Shown piece by piece: positions 34,366 through 44,192 of a stretch of DNA of 52,823 nt. How positions within the stretch are numbered: the stretch's first letter is position 1; every line of letters begins with the position of its first letter. Where the stretch lies: the NCBI GenBank assembly GCA_012521895.1, contig JAAYLK010000065.1, forward strand, positions 1 to 52,823. Reading direction: 5' to 3'. This DNA is from Clostridiales bacterium (GTDB lineage Bacteria; Bacillota; Clostridia; Christensenellales; Aristaeellaceae). The notes beneath the pieces are model-generated. The model ran no database searches and was not told the DNA's origin. It worked only from the letters and a program-made list of their open reading frames with translations. The translations under genes and the position numbers were made by a program.

Positions 34366-35075
34366 TGTCATTATCCGCTTTGCCCAGGCATGTCGCAATC
34401 ATCATGGATGGCAATGGCCGCTGGGCAAAAAAGAACGCCTTTTCCGTCATGCTGGGGCATCGCAAGGGCGTGGAAGCCCTGCGGGACATCATCCGCTACA
34501 GCAGTGACGCGGGCATTCAGGTCTTAAGCCTGTATGCCTTTTCTACGGAGAATTGGACCCGGCCCGAGGCGGAAGTCAAGGCCTTGATGGGCCTGATCGT
34601 AGAGTTTTTCACCTCGGAGATTGAGGAGCTGCACCGAAACAAGGTAAAAATCCGCATCCTGGGGGACGTGGAAGCCTTGCCGGACAAGGCCAGGGCAGCC
34701 GTCATCAGCGCCATGGACACCACAAAGGACAATGGCGGATTGCAACTGAACATCGCCTTAAACTACGGCGCACGGGATGAAATCCTGCGCGCGGTCAAGT
34801 CCCTGGCGATGAAGTCAGCGGATCAACTGCTGCAGCCGCAGGACATTACCTGGGCGGATTTCGCCCAGGAACTGTACACAAAGGACCAGCCGGACGTCGA
34901 CCTGCTCATCCGCACCAGCGGTGAGCAGCGTCTGAGCAACTTCCTGCTGTGCCAGTCGGCTTATGCTGAATTGCTTTTTCCTGAGACCTTGTGGCCGGAG
35001 TTTACGGTGTCCCTGTACAAGGACGCATTGGCAACCTATCAGCGGCGGGAGCGCCGCTTTGGAGGGCGAACATGA
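34365..35075 (+). CDS. uppS: Undecaprenyl diphosphate synthase
   Basis: cis-Prenyltransferase making the C55 lipid carrier for cell-wall synthesis. IIMDGNGRWAKK (catalytic Asp15) opens the protein; YAFSTENWTRP, NYGARDEI and LIRTSGEQRLSNF follow. Length 236 is typical. Start by ATG overlap with the preceding TAA; its stop overlaps the cdsA ATG. Confidence 0.97.
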   Translation: MSLSALPRHVAIIMDGNGRWAKKNAFSVMLGHRKGVEALRDIIRYSSDAGIQVLSLYAFSTENWTRPEAEVKALMGLIVEFFTSEIEELHRNKVKIRILGDVEALPDKARAAVISAMDTTKDNGGLQLNIALNYGARDEILRAVKSLAMKSADQLLQPQDITWADFAQELYTKDQPDVDLLIRTSGEQRLSNFLLCQSAYAELLFPETLWPEFTVSLYKDALATYQRRERRFGGRT

Positions 35076-35893
35076 CCTCACGCATTTTGACTGGCGCTGT
35101 GCTGCTGGTGCTGCTGTTCCTGGCGCTTTTTTTTGGCGGCTGGGTCTTTTCCGTGCTGTGGACAGCCTGCGTTTGCATCGCCCTGTATGAGATTTTTCAC
35201 GCCTTGTACAAAGCCCAGCACCGGCCGGTAGCCTGGCCCACCTGGGCCGCGCTGTTGATTGCCATCCCGGGCTTTCTGTACCTGACGGATGTGGCCAGCC
35301 TGCTGCTGCTGGTGGTGCTGGTGGCGGTGACCACCTTCATCGTGTCAGCCCTGGTAATGTTCCGCGATGAGCCCAAGCTGGAAGACCTGTGCATGTCCTT
35401 GCTGCCGCTGTTCATGGTGGTGATTCCCGCGATGAGCTTTCTGGGCATGACCCGCATCCAGACCATCGGCTTGCAGCGCGTGTTGCTGTGCCTGTCCTTT
35501 TTTATCCCGGTCGCGGGGGATTCCCTGGCATTCTTCGTGGGCTCCAAGTATGGCAGGCGGAAGCTGAACGAAGCCATCAGCCCCAAGAAAACGGTGGAAG
35601 GTGCCTTAGCGGGCTTATTTGGCAGCGTTATCATCGCCATTGTCATCTATCTGATAGGCAAGGCCTTCAACGTCAGCGGCATGCCGCACTTCATCAGCTT
35701 TATCATCTTGGGCTTGCTGGGCGGCATTACCGGGCAGATTGGCGATTTGCTGGCCTCCTTTGTCAAGCGCCACTGTGGCCTTAAAGACTTTGGCCACATC
35801 TTCCCGGGCCATGGCGGCATGCTGGACCGTCTGGACAGCATCCTGTTAAGCGGCACCCTGGTTTATTTGTTCCAGGCCTTGCCGTGGATTTAA
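35072..35893 (+). CDS. cdsA: Phosphatidate cytidylyltransferase
   Basis: Integral-membrane enzyme making CDP-diacylglycerol from phosphatidate and CTP. The CdsA signature GSKYGRRKLNEAISPKKTVE and the C-terminal GHGGMLDRLDS are intact. About seven TM helices precede or surround it. I chose ATG 35072, which overlaps the uppS stop (ATGA) and follows GGAGGG; the longer open frame from 34991 lies within uppS. Confidence 0.96.
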   Translation: MTSRILTGAVLLVLLFLALFFGGWVFSVLWTACVCIALYEIFHALYKAQHRPVAWPTWAALLIAIPGFLYLTDVASLLLLVVLVAVTTFIVSALVMFRDEPKLEDLCMSLLPLFMVVIPAMSFLGMTRIQTIGLQRVLLCLSFFIPVAGDSLAFFVGSKYGRRKLNEAISPKKTVEGALAGLFGSVIIAIVIYLIGKAFNVSGMPHFISFIILGLLGGITGQIGDLLASFVKRHCGLKDFGHIFPGHGGMLDRLDSILLSGTLVYLFQALPWI

Positions 35894-35897
35894 ACAG

Positions 35898-37046
35898 ATG
35901 ACAAAAAGAAAGCTGGCCATCCTTGGGTCGACAGGCTCCATCGGCAGGCAGGCGCTGGACATCGTTTCCCGGCATCCGGACCGCTTTGAAGTGACGGCGC
36001 TCAGCGCGCACAATCGGGCGGAGGAGCTGTTTGACCAGGTCAGGCGATTCAGGCCAACAATGGCGGCGCTGACAGCGGGCGAGGTACGTCTGCCTGAGGA
36101 TGTCCGCTTTTGCGATTGGACTTTTGGCGCGGACGCGCTGGAACAGCTTGCCCATCACGCGCCCTGTGATGATGTCCTGGTCAGTGTGGTAGGCATGGTG
36201 GGTCTTAAAAGCGTGCTCAGCGCCAGAAAAGCCGGAAAGCGCGTACTGCTGGCCAACAAGGAAGCCCTGGTGGCCGGAGGTCACCTTGTGATGGAGGCCT
36301 GCCCGGACGAAAACGGCAGCCCCACCTTGATTCCGGTGGACAGCGAGCACAGCGCCATCTACCAATGCCTGCAGGCAGCCAAGGGCAATCCTTTTGTGCA
36401 CATTATTCTGACGGCTTCCGGTGGGCCCTTCCGCACCTGGCCGGCAGAACAGATTGCGAACGCCGGCATCAAGGACGCGCTGAAGCACCCCAATTGGGTG
36501 ATGGGGCAGAAAATTACCATCGATTCTGCCAGCATGTTCAACAAGGGGCTGGAGATGATCGAGGCCAAGTGGCTGTTTCATGCCAGGCCGGAACAGATCC
36601 AGGTTCTGGTTCACCCGCAAAGCATCGTGCATTCCATGGTCGCCTTTTTAGACGGCGCGGTGCTGGCGCAAATGGGGGTGCCGGACATGCGCGCGCCCAT
36701 CGCGTACGCGTTGGCCTATCCTGACAGAATCAGCAACGGCAGCGCTGCCTTGCGCCTACATCAGCTGGGTACATTAACCTTTGAAGCGCCGGATGAAACG
36801 CGCTTCCCGGCGCTGCGCCTGGCAAGGGAGGCCATGCAAGCACAAGGTGCTGCCGGCTGTGTCTTCAACGCGGCCAACGAGGTCGCGGTAGATGCCTTCT
36901 TACAGGGCCGCATCGCCTTTGGCGCGATTGCGCATGCGGTGGAGGGCACCTTGAGCCGTGCGGGCAGCCTACCCGCAAACACCCTGGATGAGGTGCTGGA
37001 CGCCGACCGACAAGCCAGGGGCATAACGCTGAACTTGATTTCTTAG
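35898..37046 (+). CDS. dxr: 1-deoxy-D-xylulose 5-phosphate reductoisomerase
   Basis: Second enzyme of the MEP isoprenoid pathway (DXP to MEP, NADPH). N-terminal dinucleotide site GSTGSIGRQALDIV (residues ~9-22), substrate and metal region VDSEHSAIYQCL and TASGGPFRTW, and C-terminal NAANEVAVDAFL. The length of 382 is normal. With ispG in the same run it shows this organism uses the MEP pathway. Confidence 0.97.
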   Translation: MTKRKLAILGSTGSIGRQALDIVSRHPDRFEVTALSAHNRAEELFDQVRRFRPTMAALTAGEVRLPEDVRFCDWTFGADALEQLAHHAPCDDVLVSVVGMVGLKSVLSARKAGKRVLLANKEALVAGGHLVMEACPDENGSPTLIPVDSEHSAIYQCLQAAKGNPFVHIILTASGGPFRTWPAEQIANAGIKDALKHPNWVMGQKITIDSASMFNKGLEMIEAKWLFHARPEQIQVLVHPQSIVHSMVAFLDGAVLAQMGVPDMRAPIAYALAYPDRISNGSAALRLHQLGTLTFEAPDETRFPALRLAREAMQAQGAAGCVFNAANEVAVDAFLQGRIAFGAIAHAVEGTLSRAGSLPANTLDEVLDADRQARGITLNLIS

Positions 37047-37062
37047 TTTTCTTGGAGGACGC

Positions 37063-38136
37063 ATGACGTTTTTGTATATCATCGCAGCGGTGCTGCTGTT
37101 TGGCATTCTAATCACCGTACACGAAGCCGGGCACTTCATGGCCGCGCGCTGGATGAAGATCCCGGTGCGCGAGTTTGCCATCGGCTTTGGCCCCAAGCTG
37201 CTCAAATGGAAGAGCAGAAAGTACGAAACAGAGTTCTACCTGCGCGCCATCCCGCTGGGCGGGTATTGCGCGTTTTACGGGGAAGATGACACCACGGGTG
37301 AGTTCAAGGATGACCCTCGGTCCTTCAACCGCTTCAGCGTTGGCAAAAGGCTGCTGACCATCATCATGGGCCCCTTGATGAACCTGGCGTTGGCCATCGT
37401 GGTGGCGGTTGTGATGTATGCCCTCACAGGGGTGCCGGTGGCGGATGGCGACATGATTACCCTGGTGCGCTCGGTCAACAAGGGCAGCGTCGCTGAGCAT
37501 GCCGGCCTACTGCCCAATGACATGCTATTGTCCGTTGACGGCCAAAAGGTGGTTGACGGCAACCTGCCCGAGTTGTTTGCCCAGGACACCACCGGCAAGG
37601 AACGCAGCCTACAGATTATACGCATGGTGGACGGCAAGGAAACAGAAATCACCATCCCCATCACCCCCTTGTTTGACCCGGTGGAGCAGCGCAACATGAT
37701 CGGCATCGGGATGTCCATCGCGCAGCCGTTGAAGTATGTGAAGGGTTCCTTCGGTGACATCATCAACAACGCGCTGGAGCTGTCCTACCGCGCGGGCACC
37801 ATGGTGATTAATGCCGTTGTCAACCTGGTCACCCGCGGTGAAGGCGCCGGTGAAGTAGCGGGCGTAGTAGGCATCACCAAGATGATTGTGGATGAGATCC
37901 AGCAGACCCAGCTGCAGGGTTACCTCTACCTGATGGTGGTCATCTCCATCAACCTGGGGCTGATGAACCTGCTGATTATCCCCGGCTTGGATGGCAGCCG
38001 CATCGTCTTTTTGCTCATTGAAGCGGTGCGCGGCAAACCCATCAAGAAAGAAGCCAATGTGCATACAGCGGGCATGCTGCTGCTGTTCGCGCTGATGATC
38101 TTCATCACCTTCCGCGATATCATCAGGTTGTTTTAA
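37063..38136 (+). CDS. rseP: RseP-type site-2 protease with PDZ domain
   Basis: Intramembrane zinc protease cleaving TM segments of regulatory proteins and signal-peptide remnants (RasP in B. subtilis). The zinc motif HEAGH is at residues 20-24 in the first TM helix. A PDZ domain lies at ~125-205 (GSVAEHAGLLPNDMLLSVDG). The third-ligand motif NLLIIPGLDGSRIVF is near 300. Length 357; ispG starts at the base after the stop. Confidence 0.95.
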   Translation: MTFLYIIAAVLLFGILITVHEAGHFMAARWMKIPVREFAIGFGPKLLKWKSRKYETEFYLRAIPLGGYCAFYGEDDTTGEFKDDPRSFNRFSVGKRLLTIIMGPLMNLALAIVVAVVMYALTGVPVADGDMITLVRSVNKGSVAEHAGLLPNDMLLSVDGQKVVDGNLPELFAQDTTGKERSLQIIRMVDGKETEITIPITPLFDPVEQRNMIGIGMSIAQPLKYVKGSFGDIINNALELSYRAGTMVINAVVNLVTRGEGAGEVAGVVGITKMIVDEIQQTQLQGYLYLMVVISINLGLMNLLIIPGLDGSRIVFLLIEAVRGKPIKKEANVHTAGMLLLFALMIFITFRDIIRLF

Positions 38137-39210
38137 ATGCGTACAACAAGAACCGTTCACATCGCCAAGCTGCCCCTGGGCGGCACTCACCCGGTCGGCA
38201 TCCAATCCATGACCAACACGGACACGCGCGATGTGGAAGCCACCAAAGAGCAGATCCGGCAGTTGGGCCTGGCGGGCTGTGACATCGTGCGCATGTCGGT
38301 GTATGACATGGACTGCGCGAAAGCGGTGCGCAGCATCAAGGACAGCACCCGCATCCCGCTGGTGGCGGACATTCATTTTGACTACAAGCTCGCGCTGGCA
38401 GCCATTGAAAACGGCATTGACAAGTTGCGCATCAACCCGGGCAACCTCCGCGATGAAAGCGAGGTCAAGCAGGTGGTAGACTGTGCCAAGGCGCACCAGA
38501 TCCCCATCCGCATCGGCGTCAACTCCGGCTCGGTCCCCAAGGACATTTTGGCGCGGGATGGCGGGGTCACCGCAAAAGGCCTGGTGGACAGCGCGGCGCG
38601 CCATGTGCGCTTGCTTGAGCAAGCGGGCTTTTATGACACGGTGCTGTCCATGAAGGCCAGCGACGTGCGCTTGATGGTGGAGGCCTACCGCCTGGCGGCG
38701 GAGACCTTTGACTATCCCTTGCACCTGGGCGTAACCGAAGCCGGCTTGCCCGGCCAGGGCACCATCAAATCCGCCATCGGTATTGGCGCACTATTGCTGG
38801 ATGGCATTGGCAGCACCATCCGCGTCTCCCTGACCGGTTCCCCTCTGCACGAGCCGCAGGCAGCCATTGATATCCTGAAAGCGGTTGGCCTTCGGGGCGG
38901 CTTTGAGCTGATTTCCTGCCCAACCTGCGGCCGGACTGAGGTGGACATCGAAGGCTATGCCAAGCGCGTGGAGGAGCACACCATGCACATCACCGTGCCT
39001 ATCAAGGTGGCCATCATGGGCTGCGTGGTCAATGGGCCGGGGGAAGCCAAGGGGGCGGACATCGCCCTGTGCGGCGGCAGAAGCGGCAGCGCCATTTATC
39101 AAAAAGGCAATTTTGTCAAAAAAATCGTCGGCGACCCGGTGCCGGAGTTGTTGCGGATGATAGACGACTTTATCAAGGAACAGGAACAACAGGTGAGCAA
39201 GGATGGATGA
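38137..39210 (+). CDS. ispG: 4-hydroxy-3-methylbut-2-enyl-diphosphate synthase (HMBPP synthase)
   Basis: Fe-S enzyme of the late MEP pathway converting MEcPP to HMBPP. N-terminal TIM-barrel begins VHIAKLPLGGTHPVGIQSMT. Cluster cysteines are in SCPTCGRTEVD and MGCVVNGPGEAKGAD. 357 residues, the short bacterial form with no plant insert. The ATG directly follows the rseP stop and the 3' end overlaps polC by 8 bases. Confidence 0.97.
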   Translation: MRTTRTVHIAKLPLGGTHPVGIQSMTNTDTRDVEATKEQIRQLGLAGCDIVRMSVYDMDCAKAVRSIKDSTRIPLVADIHFDYKLALAAIENGIDKLRINPGNLRDESEVKQVVDCAKAHQIPIRIGVNSGSVPKDILARDGGVTAKGLVDSAARHVRLLEQAGFYDTVLSMKASDVRLMVEAYRLAAETFDYPLHLGVTEAGLPGQGTIKSAIGIGALLLDGIGSTIRVSLTGSPLHEPQAAIDILKAVGLRGGFELISCPTCGRTEVDIEGYAKRVEEHTMHITVPIKVAIMGCVVNGPGEAKGADIALCGGRSGSAIYQKGNFVKKIVGDPVPELLRMIDDFIKEQEQQVSKDG

Positions 39211-42200
39211 ACGCAATTTTCTGGACCCGGTCTACCTGCAGTTGCCGGAGTTATCCGGCAAGCTTCATTTGGTGTGTGTGGATTATTACAGCGAAACGCA
39301 AAAAGCCATCGCCCACTACACCAGTGATGTATTGATTGGGGACAGGCAGTTTGCGGTCATCAGAAAACACCTGAAGCGCTCCTTCCCAAACATCAACATT
39401 TCCCTGCGCGTCGCGTCCCCGCAGCTTGCTGGGGATTTTCTGCATAACCCATCCAATTACGCGCAGTACATCACGCCCATCCTGATCAAGCACTACCCGG
39501 CCATGACCACCCACCTGGAAGAAATCCGCTGGTTGAGTGAGGATGGCGGCCTTGTGCTGGAGCTGCCCAGCCAGTTTTCCTTTGAGTACATGAACCGCCA
39601 GGAGGTCAAACAGAAGCTGGCCGACGCCATCCAGGGCTTCTTTTTAATTGACCAGCCGGTTTCCCTGCGCCTGGCCAAGGATTTTGAACAGCGCGTCGCC
39701 CAGCAGATCACCACCCGCCAGCGGGAGCAGGAATTGCTGAATGAACAGGTGCAGCAAGCGCCACCGCCCAAAGCAGAAAAGAAGAAGAACAACAAGATTG
39801 TCGGCTCTGCCATCGCGGCACCTGCCGTTCCCATCAGCGAATTGACGGAGCTTTCCGGCCGGGTGGTGGTGGAAGGCAAGGTCATCAGCGTTGAAAGCCG
39901 CACCATTCAAAAGAGCGAAGCGGTGCTGCTCATCTTCATCATCAGCGACAACACCGAGAGCATTGTCTGCAAGATCTTCCTGGGCGGCAAGCCCAACGCC
40001 TACCGCGGCGACAACATGGACGTGGACCCAGAAGCCGAAAAGAAGAAAGTGGCCGAGGTGGTCGACAGAATCAAGCCCGGCGTTGGGCTGCGGGTGCGTG
40101 GTTTTTGCCAGATGGACAGCTTTGACAACATGCTCACCATCATGGCGCGGGACATCAACGAGTATGAGCTGCCCGTGCGGAAAGATTCGGCGAAGGACAA
40201 GCGGATTGAGCTGCACGCTCATACCCACATGAGCTTCATGGACGGCCTTGTCTCCGCGACTGACCTGATCAAACAGGCGGCGGCCTTTGGCCACAAGGCC
40301 ATCGCGATCACCGACAAGGCGGTGGTGCAGTCCTTCCCGGAGGCCTTCGCGGCCGCCAAGAAAAACAAAATCCAGCTGATCCCGGGCATGGAAGGTACCA
40401 TGATTGACGACACCGGCATCGTGCGCCATGCCACCGGCGCCCCCATTGATGGCCCCATCATCGTGCTGGACTTTGAAACCACGGGCCTCAACCCCTTTGC
40501 GGACAGGATCATCGAAATTGGCGCGGTGAAGCTGGAAAACGGCCAGGTGATGGAGACCTTTTCCAGCATGGTTGACCCGGAAGTGCCCCTGAGCGCCAAA
40601 GTCATTCAAATCACCGGCATACAGGATTACATGCTCAAAGGCCAGCCCAAGGCGGCGGAAGCCATTCCCAAACTGATGGACTTCATCGGTGACAGCCCCC
40701 TGGCCGCGCACAACGCCAGCTTTGACACCGCCTTCTTAAAGGCCGAGCTAGGCCGCCTCAACCGGGAATATGACCTGCCGGAGATTGATACCTTGGCCTT
40801 CGCGCAAAAGCTCTATCCGGGCATGAAGCGCTACAACCTAGCCAGCCTCTGCAAGCACCTGGGCGTCTCGCTCAAAAACGCGCACCGCGCGGTCAACGAC
40901 GCCACCGCCACCGCCCAGTGCCTGGCCTTCATGCTGGACGCCGCCAAGCAAAAGGGGGCAGCTACCCTGCAGGATGTCAATGAGGTCATCACCGGCTACA
41001 ACCGCAACAACCGCCACCATGTCACCATCTTGGTGAAGGAACAAGGCGGCATGACCAACATCAACCGCTTGGTGTCCATGTCGCACATGAAGCACTTCTT
41101 CCGCGAGCCGCTCATCCCCAGGGACCAGATTGTCAAATACCGGGAAGGCCTGCTGCTGGGCAGCGGCTGCATGGAGGGTGAGCTCTACCAGGCTGTCCTG
41201 CACAACAAACGCGGCAAGGAGCTGGAGGACATCGCGGCTTTTTATGACTTCATTGAGGTGCAACCGGAGAGCAATTACGAGCCTCTGGTGCGCCTGGGAA
41301 AGATCACCAATGTAGAGACCCTGCGAGAATTGAACCAGGAGCTGATCAGCCTGGGGGAGAGGACGGGCATCCCGGTGGTTGCTACCGGCGATGTACACTT
41401 CCTCAACGCCGAGGACGCCATCTATCGCACCATCATCAAAAACAGCCTGCCCCTTGAAAAGGAAGGCGCGGACGACCAGCCGCCGCTGTACCTGAAGACC
41501 ACTGATGAGATGCTGAACGATTTTGCCTGGCTGGGGGAAGAGAAGGCAAGGGAAATCGTCATCGATAACCCGGCCAAGATCGCGCAGATGATGGGCAAGG
41601 TAGCGCTCTATCCGCCGCATCCTGAAAACAAGACCACTTTCTCCCCGGTCTGGGAAGAGGCGGCGGACGACATCCGCCGGATGTCTGAAAACACGGCGGC
41701 GGACCTGTATGGCAGCCCGCTGCCGGATTTGGTGCGCGCAAGGCTGGACAAGGAGCTCAAGGCCATCATTGGCTATGGTTATTCCACCTTGTACAGCATC
41801 GCCCAGAAACTGGTGCAGAAGTCACGTGATGACGGCTACATGGTGGGCAGCCGCGGCTCTGTCGGTTCCTCCTTTGTGGCCACGATGTGCGGCATTACCG
41901 AAGTCAATCCATTGCCGCCGCACTACCGCTGCGCGGGATGCCACAAGGCGGAATTTGATGTGCCCGCGGACAGCCAGACCGGCCTGGACCTGCCCAACAA
42001 GGACTGCCCTGCCTGCGGAAAACCCATGGTGAAGGACGGTTATGACATTCCCTTTGAGGTCTTTCTTGGCTTTGAAGGCGACAAGGTGCCCGACATCGAC
42101 CTGAACTTCCCCAGTGAATACCAGGCCAAGGCGCACGCTCAGGTGGAGCAGCTGTTTGGCCCGGGCTATGTCTTCCGCGCGGGCACCATCGGCACGCTGC

Positions 42201-43522
42201 AGGAGAAGACCGCCTTTGGCTTCGTGCTGAAATACCTGGAAGAACATCAGTTGAATGTGTCCCAGGCGGAAAAGAACCGCCTGGCGCAGGGCTGCATCGG
42301 TGTAAAGCGCACCACGGGCCAGCACCCCGGCGGCATGGTCATCCTGCCCAAGGAATATGAAATTAACCAATTCACCGCCATCCAGCGCCCGGCGAATGAC
42401 CAGGAGAAGGACTCCATCACCACCCACTACGACTTCAGCTCCATGCATGATGTGCTGGTTAAGGTGGACGTGCTGGGCCATGACGACCCGACCATGATCC
42501 GCAGGATGGAGGACCTGTCCGGCATCAAGTATCCGGACATCCCGCTGGATGATGAGAAGGTGCTGTCCCTCTTCCGTTCGCCGGAGGCCCTGGGATTGGC
42601 CAAGGAAAGCCTGGGCTGGTCCACAGGCACCCTGGGCATCCCCGAATTTGGCACGCCCTTCGTGCGCGGCATCCTGGATGACACCCAGCCCACCACCATG
42701 GCGGACCTGGTGCGCATCTCCGGCCTGTCCCATGGCAAAGAGGTCTGGGCGGGCAACTCCAGGGAACTGATTCTGGAAGGGGTCGCCACACTGTCTGAGT
42801 GCATCTGCACACGCGAAGACATCATGACCACCCTGATGGCCAAGGGCATGGAGAGCAAGATGGCCTTTGACATCATGGAATCCGTCCGCAAAGGGCGCGG
42901 CCTGACGCCGGTGATGGAGCAGGCCATGCGCCAGCATGAAATTGAGGACTGGTTCATCAAATCCTGCTGGAAGATTGCCTACATGTTCCCCAAGGGCCAC
43001 GCCGTGGCCTATGTCACCATGGCGCTGCGGGTGGGCTGGTTCAAGGTGTTCATGCCCCTGGTGTATTACGCCGCCTACTTCTCCATCCGCGGCAAGGGCT
43101 TTAACGCCATGACCATGGTCAAGCCCCTGCAGTTCATCAAACATGACTTGCAGGCCTTGTATGACACACCCCAGCGCGAGCGCAGCGACAAAAACGAAAG
43201 TGAAATCACGGTGCTGGAACTGGTGCATGAGATGAACCTGCGCGGCTTCACCTTCCTGCCGGTTGACCTGTACAAGAGCCACCCCACACAGTTCCTGATT
43301 GAAGGCGAGGCCCTGCGCTGCCCCTTTACCTCCATTTCCGGCTTTGGTGAATCGGCTGCCCAGGGGATCGTGGACACCAGGGATGAAAAATACATTTCCA
43401 TTGAAGACCTTAAGGAGAAGGCCAAGCTGGGCAACGCTGTGATTGAGCTGCTGCGTGAATGCGGCGCTTTGAATGGTTTGAACGACACCAACCAGGTGGA
43501 CTTTTTTTCCATGCTGGGATAG
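39203..43522 (+). CDS. polC: DNA polymerase III alpha subunit, Gram-positive PolC type
   Basis: Main replicative polymerase with built-in proofreading, 1439 residues. Order: N-terminal domain, OB fold (~217-310), PHP domain start (~333, ELHAHTHMSFMDG), inserted DEDDh 3'-5' exonuclease (~418-585; VLDFETTGLNPFADRI and HRAVNDATATAQC), PHP remainder, zinc finger (~912-940; CAGCHKAEF and CPACGKP) and the C-family polymerase core with catalytic PDIDLNF near 963. It ends with TAG, showing amber is used as a normal stop here. PolC marks Bacillota and some relatives. It overlaps ispG by 8 bases. Confidence 0.98.
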   Translation: MDERNFLDPVYLQLPELSGKLHLVCVDYYSETQKAIAHYTSDVLIGDRQFAVIRKHLKRSFPNINISLRVASPQLAGDFLHNPSNYAQYITPILIKHYPAMTTHLEEIRWLSEDGGLVLELPSQFSFEYMNRQEVKQKLADAIQGFFLIDQPVSLRLAKDFEQRVAQQITTRQREQELLNEQVQQAPPPKAEKKKNNKIVGSAIAAPAVPISELTELSGRVVVEGKVISVESRTIQKSEAVLLIFIISDNTESIVCKIFLGGKPNAYRGDNMDVDPEAEKKKVAEVVDRIKPGVGLRVRGFCQMDSFDNMLTIMARDINEYELPVRKDSAKDKRIELHAHTHMSFMDGLVSATDLIKQAAAFGHKAIAITDKAVVQSFPEAFAAAKKNKIQLIPGMEGTMIDDTGIVRHATGAPIDGPIIVLDFETTGLNPFADRIIEIGAVKLENGQVMETFSSMVDPEVPLSAKVIQITGIQDYMLKGQPKAAEAIPKLMDFIGDSPLAAHNASFDTAFLKAELGRLNREYDLPEIDTLAFAQKLYPGMKRYNLASLCKHLGVSLKNAHRAVNDATATAQCLAFMLDAAKQKGAATLQDVNEVITGYNRNNRHHVTILVKEQGGMTNINRLVSMSHMKHFFREPLIPRDQIVKYREGLLLGSGCMEGELYQAVLHNKRGKELEDIAAFYDFIEVQPESNYEPLVRLGKITNVETLRELNQELISLGERTGIPVVATGDVHFLNAEDAIYRTIIKNSLPLEKEGADDQPPLYLKTTDEMLNDFAWLGEEKAREIVIDNPAKIAQMMGKVALYPPHPENKTTFSPVWEEAADDIRRMSENTAADLYGSPLPDLVRARLDKELKAIIGYGYSTLYSIAQKLVQKSRDDGYMVGSRGSVGSSFVATMCGITEVNPLPPHYRCAGCHKAEFDVPADSQTGLDLPNKDCPACGKPMVKDGYDIPFEVFLGFEGDKVPDIDLNFPSEYQAKAHAQVEQLFGPGYVFRAGTIGTLQEKTAFGFVLKYLEEHQLNVSQAEKNRLAQGCIGVKRTTGQHPGGMVILPKEYEINQFTAIQRPANDQEKDSITTHYDFSSMHDVLVKVDVLGHDDPTMIRRMEDLSGIKYPDIPLDDEKVLSLFRSPEALGLAKESLGWSTGTLGIPEFGTPFVRGILDDTQPTTMADLVRISGLSHGKEVWAGNSRELILEGVATLSECICTREDIMTTLMAKGMESKMAFDIMESVRKGRGLTPVMEQAMRQHEIEDWFIKSCWKIAYMFPKGHAVAYVTMALRVGWFKVFMPLVYYAAYFSIRGKGFNAMTMVKPLQFIKHDLQALYDTPQRERSDKNESEITVLELVHEMNLRGFTFLPVDLYKSHPTQFLIEGEALRCPFTSISGFGESAAQGIVDTRDEKYISIEDLKEKAKLGNAVIELLRECGALNGLNDTNQVDFFSMLG

Positions 43523-43534
43523 CAGGAGGAGCGG

Positions 43535-44185
43535 ATGATGAAAGCAGTGATTTTTGACCTGGACGGCGTTCTTGTGACCACGGACAACAGCCACTACCTG
43601 GCTTGGAAGCAGATGGCGGATGAAGAGGGCATTCCCTTTGACCGGGAAATCAATGAGCGCCTGCGCGGCGTCAGCCGGATGGAGAGCCTGGAAATCATCC
43701 TTGAAAAAGCTGTGAAGCCTTATACCAGTGAGCAAAAGAACGAGCTGGCGCAGCGCAAGAATGGCTATTATGTGCAGCTGATTCAGCAGATGGGAGAGGA
43801 AGCCATTCTGCCAGGCGCGCTTGACACCATCGCGCAGCTAAAAGAAAAGGGCATCAAGATGGCCATCGGCTCCTCCAGCAAGAACGCGCCAACCATTTTA
43901 AAACAAGTGGGCATGGACAAGGTGTTTGATGCTGTGGCAGATGGCAACCAGATTAAGAACAGCAAGCCAGCCCCCGATGTCTTTTTGCTGGCCGCTGAAC
44001 TGATGAACCTGCCAGCAGAAGATTGCCTGGTGGTGGAAGACGCTGATGCCGGGGTGGAGGCTGCCATCAACGCGGGCATGAAGGTGCTTGCGGTGGGTTT
44101 CGCCGCGGGCAATCAAAAAGCGCACCTGCACGCAGATACGCTCAAAGACATCAATTTGGCCGAATGGATTGTAAAACAACAATAA
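43535..44185 (+). CDS. pgmB: HAD-family sugar-phosphate mutase/phosphatase, beta-phosphoglucomutase-like
   Basis: Cytoplasmic HAD enzyme: motif I FDLDGVLV (nucleophile Asp8, general acid Asp10), helical cap with LRGVSRMESLEI, motif II GSSSKNAP, Lys in the KPAPD region, and motif IV VEDADAGVEAA. The cap signature fits beta-phosphoglucomutase (maltose/trehalose-phosphorylase routes), though no phosphorylase is in the window. The ATG at 43535 and 43538 are both possible behind AGGAGG. Ends seven bases from the convergent plsY stop. Confidence 0.85.
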   Translation: MMKAVIFDLDGVLVTTDNSHYLAWKQMADEEGIPFDREINERLRGVSRMESLEIILEKAVKPYTSEQKNELAQRKNGYYVQLIQQMGEEAILPGALDTIAQLKEKGIKMAIGSSSKNAPTILKQVGMDKVFDAVADGNQIKNSKPAPDVFLLAAELMNLPAEDCLVVEDADAGVEAAINAGMKVLAVGFAAGNQKAHLHADTLKDINLAEWIVKQQ

Positions 44186-44192
44186 AATAAGG

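Noticed and set aside
34991..35071. N-terminal extension of cdsA
   Set aside because: These codons lie within uppS and are unlike the CdsA family; the ATG at 35072 overlaps the uppS stop with a good ribosome-binding site.
41822..43735. 637-codon open frame on the minus strand inside polC
   Set aside because: Antisense shadow of the PolC polymerase core; composition (His/Gln/Val-rich) is typical of such artefacts.
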